Positions 1-4,617 of a stretch of 5,216 bases of DNA are shown one piece after another. Position 1 is the first letter of the stretch, and each line of letters begins with the position of its first letter. The DNA lies in contig DIKD01000087.1 in NCBI GenBank assembly GCA_002421585.1, positions 1-5,216 of the forward strand, in the 5' to 3' direction. The stretch comes from Dehalococcoidia bacterium UBA5627 (GTDB taxonomy: Bacteria > Chloroflexota > Dehalococcoidia > Dehalococcoidales > UBA5627). The translations under genes and the position numbers were made by a program. The notes under the pieces were generated by a model. It made no database searches and had not been told where the DNA came from. It saw only the letters and a program-made list of their open reading frames with translations.

Positions 1-98
1 CCCTTTAATTCCCCTCTCCGTCCACAGAGAGGGGAAAACGAAGTCGCCGGGGCTAACCCTCCCTCTCTGCGTGCGGAGAGGGAGCCGGAGGGTGAGGT
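1..98 (+). repeat. Hairpin repeat copy A (105-bp family), truncated by window start, inside the methylase ORF
   Basis: The sequence contains two inverted repeats: CCCCTCTC/GAGAGGGG (11-18/27-34) and CTCCCTCTC/GAGAGGGAG (59-67/76-84). It ends with GGGTGAGGT at 90-98. Alignment with copy C (3676-3780) and the left part of copy B (from 1900) shows the same plan, ACCTCACCC, hairpin 1, variable centre, hairpin 2, GGGTGAGGT. Only about 7 bases of the left terminus are missing here, which gives an inferred full length of about 105 bp, or 35 codons. It is read in frame by the methylase gene, giving SPLRPQRGE and PSLRAEREPEGE. It has no room for a transposase, so it resembles a MITE or a coding-tolerated palindromic element. 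Confidence 0.85.
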
Positions 99-603
99 CA
101 AAGAGGTCTTTACCCCCGAAGACATCTTCAACTACGCTTATGCAGTCTTCCATTCACCGACCTACCGCACCCGCTATGCCGAATTCCTGAAAATAGACTT
201 TCCGCGCCTGCCGCTGACTTCCGACAAGCGGCTTTTCAAGGCTTTAGCGGAAAAAGGAGCGGAACTGGTATCTCTGCACCTGATGGAAGCGCCGATATTG
301 AATACGCCTATAACCAAATATCCTATCGATGGCTCTCATAAAGTCGAAAAAGTAGCGTATGACGATAAAAACCAGCGCGTTTATATAAATAAAGCCCAGT
401 ATTTCGAGGGAGTGCTGCCGGAAGTGTGGGATTTCCACATCGGCGGTTATCAGGTCTGCCACAAGTGGCTGAAAGACCGCAAGGGCAGGACTTTGAGCTA
501 TGATGAGCGCGTCCACTATCAAAAAATAGTGGTCGCTTTAAAAGAAACCATACGCTTGATGGCAGAAATCGATGAAATTATCCCCAGTTGGCCGGTGGAG
601 TAG
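1..603 (+). CDS. Type ISP restriction-modification / N-6 DNA methylase, C-terminal part (5' end outside window)
   Basis: The frame is open from the first base to the TAG at 601-603, giving 200 residues with no start in view. From about residue 38 the protein reads TPEDIFNYAYAVFHSP, then TYRTRYAEFLKIDFPRLPL, and later EVWDFHIGGYQVCHKWLKDR. As I know the family, this is the C-terminal specificity (target-recognition) domain of Type ISP enzymes (LlaBIII-like), which fuse nuclease, translocase, methylase and specificity modules in one large protein. The catalytic methylase motifs would lie upstream and are not visible. Oddly, residues 1-33 are encoded by a hairpin repeat also found in two non-coding regions of this window, so the linker before the specificity domain appears to carry a translated repeat. 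An internal ATG at 283 is not the true start, because the conserved domain begins well before it. Whether the whole gene is intact cannot be told. Confidence 0.82.
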   Translation, partial: PFNSPLRPQRGENEVAGANPPSLRAEREPEGEVKEVFTPEDIFNYAYAVFHSPTYRTRYAEFLKIDFPRLPLTSDKRLFKALAEKGAELVSLHLMEAPILNTPITKYPIDGSHKVEKVAYDDKNQRVYINKAQYFEGVLPEVWDFHIGGYQVCHKWLKDRKGRTLSYDERVHYQKIVVALKETIRLMAEIDEIIPSWPVE

Positions 604-609
604 GAAATT

Positions 610-1431
610 GTGAGCAGAGGAATGATTGATGATTCTGATTGGGAGTTATACGGACAGATGTTGCCTGATTTAACAGAGTTAGGAGAATTGGTCTATCAGA
701 TACCGACCCCAGATTTTTTATCCATATCTACGACGCATGGAAAGACATATGATAGTTGGTTTCCGGTTGCATCTCAATGTTTTCGTGAATCATATGAAGC
801 TCTCTGGGGAGCACATTATGCATTGCGCGAAATCTTTGCTCATAATATATGGTACTTGAAAAAGAAAGATCCACCAAATGAAGATGCTGCCGCTTTATTT
901 GGTCGTTTTTATGCAGATGATGCGATTTTAAGGCTATATTCCGCTGGAGAACATTTGGCAAACGGAATTATCATGATGCTTGATATTCCTGACGAAGAAC
1001 TGAAGTCATTTAGGATTAAAGGTCATCAAGGGAACGAGAAAAGCAGTCAACAGATTGTTGTTGGTCGCTATCTTTGCAGTAAAGGCGAAGGCTATCCGTT
1101 CACAGAAGCAATAATTAATCTATCAAAATCAGAAGATTGGGGAAAGGTACTTAAATATAGAAATGACTGGGTTCATGAGCAACCACCTACTATTAAAGGT
1201 TTAGGAATCGTTTATAAACGGGAAAGGAGATGGAAACATTCATCAGATGGTAAAAACTGCATGTTCCTTGGTGGCGATACTCCAGAGTATTCTGTTGAAG
1301 AATTGGCTAGTTTCATTCAACCAGGAATGCTTCAATTTATTGCTGCCTTCACCTCTATTTTAAAATATTATAAATCTAAAAGTGAATCCAATGTAGCGAA
1401 TTTTAATAACTTATCGTCAAGAAAGAAATAA
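610..1431 (+). CDS. HEPN-domain-like protein, putative RNase (Cthe_2314-type candidate)
   Basis: This encodes 273 residues from GTG 610, chosen because AGGA (602-605) precedes it at 4 nt. An in-frame ATG at 622 has its purine-rich stretch directly abutting it, which is too close. No membrane segment or signal peptide is visible. The key feature is RNDWVHE at residues 184-190, which fits the R-x4-6-H (R-N-x3-H) catalytic motif of HEPN ribonucleases. It follows a mostly helical stretch, including YEALWGAHYALREIF and AILRLYSAGEHLANGI. Overall form recalls the Cthe_2314 HEPN family, from memory and not confirmed by search. HEPN proteins often act as RNases in toxin-antitoxin or phage-defence systems, and adjacency to a Type ISP gene fits that setting. 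The gene is distinctly AT-rich (28-38% GC in two hand-counted lines, against 57% in a dtd line), suggesting transfer. No MNT-type antitoxin partner is seen. Confidence 0.6.
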   Translation: MSRGMIDDSDWELYGQMLPDLTELGELVYQIPTPDFLSISTTHGKTYDSWFPVASQCFRESYEALWGAHYALREIFAHNIWYLKKKDPPNEDAAALFGRFYADDAILRLYSAGEHLANGIIMMLDIPDEELKSFRIKGHQGNEKSSQQIVVGRYLCSKGEGYPFTEAIINLSKSEDWGKVLKYRNDWVHEQPPTIKGLGIVYKRERRWKHSSDGKNCMFLGGDTPEYSVEELASFIQPGMLQFIAAFTSILKYYKSKSESNVANFNNLSSRKK

Positions 1432-1435
1432 TCCA

Positions 1436-1885
1436 ATGAAAGCCTTAATCCAGCGGGTAACATCGGCAAGCGTATCTGTCTCCGGCGAAGAAGTCGGCAG
1501 AATCGGCGGCGGTCTATGTGTATTCGTCGGTGTGGCGGCAGGGGACAGCGTAAAAGATGTCGAATATCTGGTGCAAAAAACCATCGGCTTGCGCATCTTT
1601 GCCGATGAAAGCGGCAAGTTCAATCTCTCCGTCCTCGATGTCAAAGGCGAATTATTGCTGGTCAGCCAGTTCACTTTAATTGCCGATACCAAAAAGGGCA
1701 AAAGGCCAAGTTTTACCGGTGCGGCGCCTCCCGATGAAGCGGAACATCTTTTCAACGAATTCGTCAAACAGTCAGAATCCAGCGGTCTTAAAGTTGCCAC
1801 CGGCAGGTTCCAGCAGTATATGCAGGTGGAAATCCACAACGACGGTCCGGTTACCATTATGCTGAACAGCAGGGATAAGATATAA
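1436..1885 (+). CDS. dtd: D-aminoacyl-tRNA deacylase
   Basis: This encodes 149 residues, close to the usual ~145, and is complete. It starts MKALIQRVTSASVSV, the standard N-terminus of bacterial DTD. The enzyme is a cytosolic homodimer that hydrolyses D-amino acids (and glycine mischarged on tRNA-Ala) from tRNA, so it protects translation. Hallmarks seen are SQFTL at residues 77-81 and the Gly-cisPro motif within NDGPVT (G137-P138), which reaches into the partner active site. ATG 1436 lies 4 nt after the HEPN stop. Only a weak purine stretch (AAGAAAG) precedes it, so translation may be coupled to the upstream gene. Base composition returns to the GC-richer level of the rest of the window, unlike the HEPN gene. 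This is a housekeeping gene and is probably the native border of the upstream defence-type insertion. Confidence 0.96.
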   Translation: MKALIQRVTSASVSVSGEEVGRIGGGLCVFVGVAAGDSVKDVEYLVQKTIGLRIFADESGKFNLSVLDVKGELLLVSQFTLIADTKKGKRPSFTGAAPPDEAEHLFNEFVKQSESSGLKVATGRFQQYMQVEIHNDGPVTIMLNSRDKI

Positions 1886-1908
1886 ACCTCACTTATAAAA
1901 CCTCACCC
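1886..1908. repeat. Repeat terminus fragments at the left edge of the mosaic repeat
   Basis: Right after the dtd stop, ACCTCAC occurs at 1886-1892. Then TTATAAAACCTCACCC occurs at 1893-1908, whose last nine bases are the left terminus of copy B. The first ACCTCAC looks like the remnant of another copy. The TTATAAA stretch mirrors GGGTGAGGTTTATAA at 2064-2078 on the other side, which suggests nested insertions. Confidence 0.55.
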
Positions 1909-2038
1909 CTTTAATTCCCCTCTCCGTTCACGGAGAGATAAAAACCTCATCCCCCTGTCCCCCTTCTCCGAAATCAGAGAAGGGGGAATGTTTTTTCTCT
2001 CCCTCTCTGCGTGCGGAGAGGGAGTCGGAGGGTGAGGT
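1900..2038 (+). repeat. Hairpin repeat copy B, composite (interrupted by a second hairpin type)
   Basis: The left terminus ACCTCACCC (1900-1908) and right terminus GGGTGAGGT (2030-2038) match copies A and C. Hairpin 1 is decayed to TCTCCG-TTCA-CGGAGA (1921-1936). Hairpin 2 is intact, CTCCCTCTC/GAGAGGGAG at 1999-2007/2016-2024. Between them is a different unit starting ACCTCAT (1944-1950), with its own 10-bp stem (1959-1968/1977-1986). The whole is 139 bp, compared with 105 bp for the plain element, so it looks like a mosaic of two related hairpin families. Confidence 0.8.
1959..1996 (+). terminator. Possible intrinsic terminator after dtd (hairpin plus T-run) within the repeat
   Basis: CCCCCTTCTC (1959-1968) pairs perfectly with GAGAAGGGGG (1977-1986) across an 8-nt loop. 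A run of six T follows at 1991-1996 after AATG. It sits 74 nt downstream of the dtd stop, so it could end that transcript. The hairpin belongs to a dispersed repeat, so termination may be a side effect of the repeat and not its purpose. Confidence 0.4.
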
Positions 2039-2050
2039 TAAAACCACGGC

Positions 2051-2092
2051 GAGGGAGCCGGAGGGTGAGGTTTATAAATCCGGAGGTGAGGT
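2051..2092 (+). repeat. Two partial right-end fragments of the hairpin repeat
   Basis: GAGGGAGCCGGAGGGTGAGGT at 2051-2071 equals the last 21 bases of copy A. A shorter, eroded CGGAGGTGAGGT follows at 2081-2092. Neither has its left half, so they are solo right ends, left by nested insertion or deletion. They lie just upstream of the regulator promoter. Apart from these fragments, the promoter and the operator, I see nothing else in 2039-2165. Confidence 0.7.
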
Positions 2093-2120
2093 CTTAACCC
2101 CCTCTAATAAAATATGCAAC

Positions 2121-2134
2121 TGCAATCCCTTGCA
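2121..2134. promoter_or_regulatory. Putative Fur-family operator upstream of the regulator gene (TGCAA-N4-TTGCA)
   Basis: TGCAA (2121-2125), TCCC, TTGCA (2130-2134) is a perfect 5-4-5 dyad. The identical half-sites with the same spacing recur at 2605-2618 before cbiM. The right half overlaps the proposed -35 hexamer (2130-2135), so a bound regulator would block its own transcription. Additional half-sites, ATGCAA at 2114-2119 and ATGCA at 2144-2148, flank it. The half-site resembles that of the Streptomyces Nur box (TTGCAA repeats spaced by 5), from memory. Confidence 0.65.
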
Positions 2135-2158
2135 TCTATGATTATGCAGTGCTATAAT
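2130..2158 (+). promoter_or_regulatory. Sigma-70-type promoter of the Fur-family gene
   Basis: A perfect -10 box, TATAAT, lies at 2153-2158. With a 17-bp spacer the -35 position is TTGCAT (2130-2135), which keeps the TTG of the consensus. Transcription would begin about 2164-2166, at or next to the ATG at 2166, so the mRNA is expected to be leaderless or nearly so. Confidence 0.65.
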
Positions 2159-2165
2159 TTTCGCA

Positions 2166-2585
2166 ATGGTTAAAACAGGTGAAATACTCAGCAAACTTAC
2201 CGCGCAGGGTTATCGTATAACCCCTCAACGCATAATGATTCTCGATGCAGTCGAGAATGCCGACGACCATATCAGCGCCGAAGAGATATTCACTTTGGTT
2301 TGTCTCCAATACCCGAATGTCAATATTTCCACTGTTTACCGTACGCTTGAGCTCTTAAAACAGCTGGAACTGGTGACGGAAACCGATTTCGGCGACGGCC
2401 GGGTACGTTATCACAGTATTAAAAAAGGACATCATCACCACCTTGTTTGCCAGAAGTGCGGCGGGATTATCGACATGGAAGAATCGATTTTCACCCCCTT
2501 GAGAGAATCCCTTTTAAAGCAGTACGGCTTCGATGCCGATATTCACCACCTGGCAATATTCGGTACCTGTAAAAAGTGCCGGTAA
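2166..2585 (+). CDS. Fur-family metal-responsive transcriptional regulator (Nur/Zur-like; metal uncertain)
   Basis: This encodes 139 residues, the normal Fur-family length. The winged-helix N-terminus has GYRITPQRIMILDAV (15-29) and the recognition helix STVYRTLELL (55-64). The C-terminal dimerisation and metal domain has HHHHLVCQKCG (89-99) and GTCKKC (133-138). The two CxxC pairs (C95/C98 and C135/C138) are the structural zinc site. H35, the 89-92 histidine run, E106 and H127/H128 are candidates for the regulatory metal site. Proteins of this fold bind DNA dyads when metal-loaded and repress uptake genes. It lies just upstream of cbiMNQO and shares a dyad with it, so the sensed metal is most likely nickel or cobalt. 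No Shine-Dalgarno precedes ATG 2166, and the TATAAT box ends only 7 nt upstream. A later start would delete DNA-binding residues, so a leaderless start is preferred. Zinc or iron sensing cannot be excluded from sequence. Confidence 0.93.
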   Translation: MVKTGEILSKLTAQGYRITPQRIMILDAVENADDHISAEEIFTLVCLQYPNVNISTVYRTLELLKQLELVTETDFGDGRVRYHSIKKGHHHHLVCQKCGGIIDMEESIFTPLRESLLKQYGFDADIHHLAIFGTCKKCR

Positions 2586-2604
2586 AAATTTTTTAATTAC
2601 CTGA

Positions 2605-2618
2605 TGCAATAAATTGCA
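2605..2618. promoter_or_regulatory. Putative Fur-family operator upstream of cbiM (TGCAA-N4-TTGCA)
   Basis: TGCAA (2605-2609), TAAA, TTGCA (2614-2618) is the same 5-4-5 dyad as at 2121-2134. Here it extends to 6-2-6 (TGCAAT-AA-ATTGCA). It sits in the 66-nt gap between the regulator stop and the cbiM start, upstream of the ribosome site. This suggests the regulator controls the transporter directly. No convincing -10/-35 pair could be assigned in this gap, so cbiM may be read partly from the regulator promoter. Confidence 0.68.
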
Positions 2619-2620
2619 AA

Positions 2621-2634
2621 TGCTATGGATAGCA
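2621..2634. promoter_or_regulatory. Second dyad beside the cbiM operator (TGCTAT-GG-ATAGCA)
   Basis: TGCTAT (2621-2626), GG, ATAGCA (2629-2634) is a perfect 6-2-6 dyad. It starts 2 nt after the first operator and its centre is 16 bp away. It matches the first at TGC-AT/AT-GCA and fits a joint pattern TGCWATNNATWGCA. It may be the second site of a tandem operator for two regulator dimers. A mere hairpin is less likely with a 2-nt loop. Confidence 0.5.
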
Positions 2635-2639
2635 ATGGG

Positions 2640-2645
2640 GGAGGG
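2640..2645 (+). promoter_or_regulatory. Ribosome binding site that fixes the cbiM start
   Basis: GGAGGG lies 6 nt before the ATG at 2652. The more upstream in-frame ATG at 2625 lies inside the second dyad and has no such site, so it is rejected as the start. Confidence 0.85.
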
Positions 2646-2651
2646 TGTTCC

Positions 2652-3290
2652 ATGCACATTCCGGATGGGTTTTTAAGCACGGCAACGGTAGCGACTACAT
2701 ACGTAATCTCCGCCGGAGGTATCGGCAATGCGGTCAGGCTAGCCAACAAGAACCTGGGGGAAAAGCATATCCCGATGATGGGGATACTGGCGGCTTTTAT
2801 CTTTGCAGCGCAGATGCTGAATTTTCCGGTAGTCGGAGGGACCTCGGGGCATTTCTTGGGAGCGGCGCTGGTGGCTATCCTGTTAGGACCCTGGGCAGCA
2901 GTGCTGATAATGGCGGTAGTGCTGACAGGGCAGAGTTTTATCTTTCAGGATGGCGGTATCCTGGCGCTGGGAGCCAACATCTTTAATATGGGTATCGTTG
3001 GTGGCTTTAGCGCATATTATATCTACAAAGGGTTGAGCGTCGTACTGGGCGACAGCAACCGTTCCAAACTGATATCCTGCTTTGCGGCATCCTGGGCTTC
3101 CGTCCTTCTGGCTTCGACTGCCTGCGCTATCGAACTGGCAGTTTCCGGCACATCTCCGCTATCCGTTGTCTTACCGGCAATGGCGGGAGTTCATGCCATT
3201 ATCGGCGTCGGCGAAGGTTTGATTACCGTAGCGGTTGTCAGCCTGGTTATGGCTACCAGGTCTGACCTGTTGAAACTTCAGAGGATATAG
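2652..3290 (+). CDS. cbiM: Cobalt/nickel ECF transporter, substrate-binding membrane component CbiM/NikM
   Basis: This encodes 212 residues from ATG 2652. The start is set by the GGAGGG site and by the family's N-terminus MHIPDGFLS. In this family the free Met1-His2 end helps bind the metal, so a longer reading from ATG 2625 would abolish function. His67, within GGTSGHFLGAAL (about 61-72), matches the third known metal ligand of NikM. Other hallmarks are QSFIFQDGGILALGANIFNMG and GVHAIIGVGEGLITV near the C-terminus. The protein is strongly hydrophobic, with about six or seven membrane helices. It is the S component, which captures Co2+ or Ni2+ outside the cytoplasmic membrane and works with CbiN, CbiQ and the ATPase CbiO. 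It leads the operon after the Fur-family gene. The choice between cobalt and nickel is open. Confidence 0.95.
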   Translation: MHIPDGFLSTATVATTYVISAGGIGNAVRLANKNLGEKHIPMMGILAAFIFAAQMLNFPVVGGTSGHFLGAALVAILLGPWAAVLIMAVVLTGQSFIFQDGGILALGANIFNMGIVGGFSAYYIYKGLSVVLGDSNRSKLISCFAASWASVLLASTACAIELAVSGTSPLSVVLPAMAGVHAIIGVGEGLITVAVVSLVMATRSDLLKLQRI

Positions 3291-3301
3291 AGGAGTAATA
3301 A

Positions 3302-3598
3302 ATGAATTATAAAAAATGGTGGTTACTGGCGCTTGGTTTCTGTTTAATCGTCGCTACCATATCTCCGCTGGCTTCCTCCTCTCCCGACGGGTTGGAGAAA
3401 GTAGCCGAGGACAAGGGATTTATTGAAGTTGCACAGGGTTCTCCCTTTGAAATAATTGCCGATTATGTCTTTCCGGGGATAGAAAACGAGGCATTTGCCA
3501 CTATTTTTGCCGGCTGGATAGGCGTCCTGTTAATGTTCGGAATAGCTTACGGCATTGCCTGGCTGGTGCAATCGAGAAAGAAAAAGGCTGCGGCGTAA
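3302..3598 (+). CDS. cbiN: Cobalt/nickel ECF transporter accessory membrane subunit CbiN/NikN (PDGLE-type)
   Basis: This encodes 98 residues from ATG 3302. AGGAG (3291-3295) lies 6 nt before the start, and the gene begins 11 nt after cbiM. An N-terminal membrane helix (about 6-24) is followed by an extracytoplasmic stretch that opens with SSSPDGLEKVAEDKGF (25-40, PDGLE at 28-32). A second helix spans about 65-89, and the tail ends with RKKK. Two helices with an outer loop is the known topology of CbiN/NikN, which helps load metal into CbiM. The PDGLE motif, rather than the classic CbiN loop, is in my recollection commoner in NikN or NikMN-type proteins, which hints at nickel. The symbol cbiN is given by position and topology; nikN is the alternative. 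Confidence 0.86.
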   Translation: MNYKKWWLLALGFCLIVATISPLASSSPDGLEKVAEDKGFIEVAQGSPFEIIADYVFPGIENEAFATIFAGWIGVLLMFGIAYGIAWLVQSRKKKAAA

Positions 3599-3610
3599 AA
3601 ATATAAATTG

Positions 3611-3650
3611 TCATTGTGAAATCCCGATTTATCGGGACGAAGCATCCTGG
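3611..3650 (+). repeat. Candidate dispersed repeat fragment with a small palindrome
   Basis: CCCGATTTATCGGG (3623-3636) is a 6-2-6 palindrome set in TCATTGTGAAAT...GACGAAGCATCC. Its wording resembles the dispersed CATTGCGA...CGAAG-type repeats seen in many bacterial genomes, from memory. It has only one copy in this window and no T-run, so it is not called a terminator. Confidence 0.3.
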
Positions 3651-3675
3651 GAAGTGGGGGATTAGATTATTCTCG

Positions 3676-3780
3676 ACCTCACCCTCCGTCTCCCTATCCG
3701 TAAACAGAGAGGGAGAGCTAGTCGCAGTGATATTGTATCCCCTCTCTGTGGACGGAGAGGGGAATTCAAAGGGGTGAGGT
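3676..3780 (-). repeat. Hairpin repeat copy C, full-length 105 bp, between cbiN and cbiQ
   Basis: This runs from ACCTCACCC (3676-3684) to GGGTGAGGT (3772-3780) and is exactly 105 bp. Its reverse complement aligns with copy A from end to end. Stems are 3690-3698/3707-3715 (one mismatch) and CCCCTCTC/GAGAGGGG at 3739-3746/3755-3762. The ends are 9-bp inverted repeats and no clear target duplication is seen. It interrupts what is otherwise a compact operon, widening the cbiN-cbiQ gap to 222 nt. On the minus strand it is open in the same SPLRPQRG frame as copy A. The rest of 3599-3820 holds only the palindrome at 3623-3636. Confidence 0.88.
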
Positions 3781-3820
3781 AAGAACGGGTATAAACCGTA
3801 ATCCTGACAGGTAACATATT

Positions 3821-4603
3821 ATGAAACACAGTTTTCTGGATAAATACAGCGACAGGGATAGCTTGATTCACCGGCTCGACCCGCGCACGAAGCTGGTGGC
3901 TACTCTTGTTTTTATAGCGCTGGTGGTATTACTACCACACGCAAGCTGGCTTATTTACGGCTTATATTTCACGATGGTCGCTATTCTGATTATCATTTCG
4001 CGTGTACCTGTTACCTATATCTTCCTCCGTTCCCTGGTTATCGTTCCCTTTGTGCTGATGGTGGCGCTCTTTATTCCTTTCTTTAAAGAGGGGGTGGAGG
4101 CATTCAGTTTTAATATCTTTTCATGGCATCTTTCCGTTACATATGAGGGATTGGAAACACTGGGCAGCGTTATGGCGAAAGCCTGGCTTTCCATCCTTTT
4201 CCTGATTCTTTTGACCTCGACCACCACTTTTTCCAATATCCTCAAGGCGCTGGAGCGCCTGAAAATCCCACGCGTGCTGGTGATGATTATGTCTTTTATG
4301 TACCGTTACATCTTTGTGCTTACCGATGAAGTGATGAGAATGAAGCAGGCGCGTGACAGCCGCAACTTCGGCAGCGGCGGCAAACGCTTATGGCAGATAA
4401 AAACCGTCGGCAATATGATAGGCACGCTGTTTATCAGAAGCTATGAACGCGGCGAACGGGTATATGCTTCGATGGTGGCGCGCGGTTTCGACGGGCACAG
4501 CCGTACCCTCGACCGCCTCTGTTTCAAACCCGTGGATGTCTATTTTGTTATATCTTTGGGGACGAGCCTTACTTTAATCACTTTGCTGAACCTGCTATAT
4601 TAA
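3821..4603 (+). CDS. cbiQ: Cobalt/nickel ECF transporter transmembrane coupling protein CbiQ (EcfT)
   Basis: This encodes 260 residues and is complete. HRLDPRTKL (17-25) is the standard CbiQ N-terminal motif. Several membrane helices follow, within about 24-60, 64-88, 115-137 and 237-260. The two short coupling motifs that insert into the ATPase are visible as ARD at 177-179 (in QARDSRNFG) and ARG at 220-222 (in MVARGFDG). The protein passes ATP-driven movement from CbiO to the metal-binding CbiM. Only AGG (3809-3811), 9 nt before ATG 3821, serves as a ribosome site. The gene lies 222 nt after cbiN, across repeat copy C, and 14 nt before cbiO. It may need readthrough of the repeat hairpins, or a promoter I cannot confirm (a TATAAA at 3790-3795 lacks a good -35). 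Confidence 0.95.
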   Translation: MKHSFLDKYSDRDSLIHRLDPRTKLVATLVFIALVVLLPHASWLIYGLYFTMVAILIIISRVPVTYIFLRSLVIVPFVLMVALFIPFFKEGVEAFSFNIFSWHLSVTYEGLETLGSVMAKAWLSILFLILLTSTTTFSNILKALERLKIPRVLVMIMSFMYRYIFVLTDEVMRMKQARDSRNFGSGGKRLWQIKTVGNMIGTLFIRSYERGERVYASMVARGFDGHSRTLDRLCFKPVDVYFVISLGTSLTLITLLNLLY

Positions 4604-4617
4604 AACAGAGAAAATTC

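Noticed and set aside
283..603. A 106-residue gene starting at ATG 283
   Set aside because: The frame is open back to base 1 and the conserved specificity domain begins by about base 112, so this ATG is internal.
1366..1371. TATTAT as a -10 box for dtd inside the HEPN 3' end
   Set aside because: It lies in an AT-rich stretch where such matches are expected, and no acceptable -35 is found at 16-18 bp.
1900..2038. CRISPR array reading of the repeat cluster
   Set aside because: Repeats are few, unequal in length, palindromic over their full span and not separated by uniform spacers.
2585..2596. A-run/T-run (AAAAATTTTTT) after the Fur-family gene as a terminator
   Set aside because: There is no GC stem before the T-run, so intrinsic termination is not supported and readthrough into cbiM is possible.
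2625..2651. A longer CbiM start at ATG 2625
   Set aside because: It lies in the dyad, lacks a ribosome site, and would mask the Met1-His2 metal-binding end. ATG 2652 has GGAGGG at good spacing.
2586..2651. Cobalamin riboswitch upstream of cbiM
   Set aside because: The gap is only 66 nt, too short for a B12 riboswitch, and no B12-box-like sequence is seen.
3662..3871. Minus-strand ORF of 69 residues across copy C
   Set aside because: It is repeat-derived, runs into the cbiQ start, and has no ribosome site or recognisable domain. It is useful only as evidence that the repeat is open in that frame.
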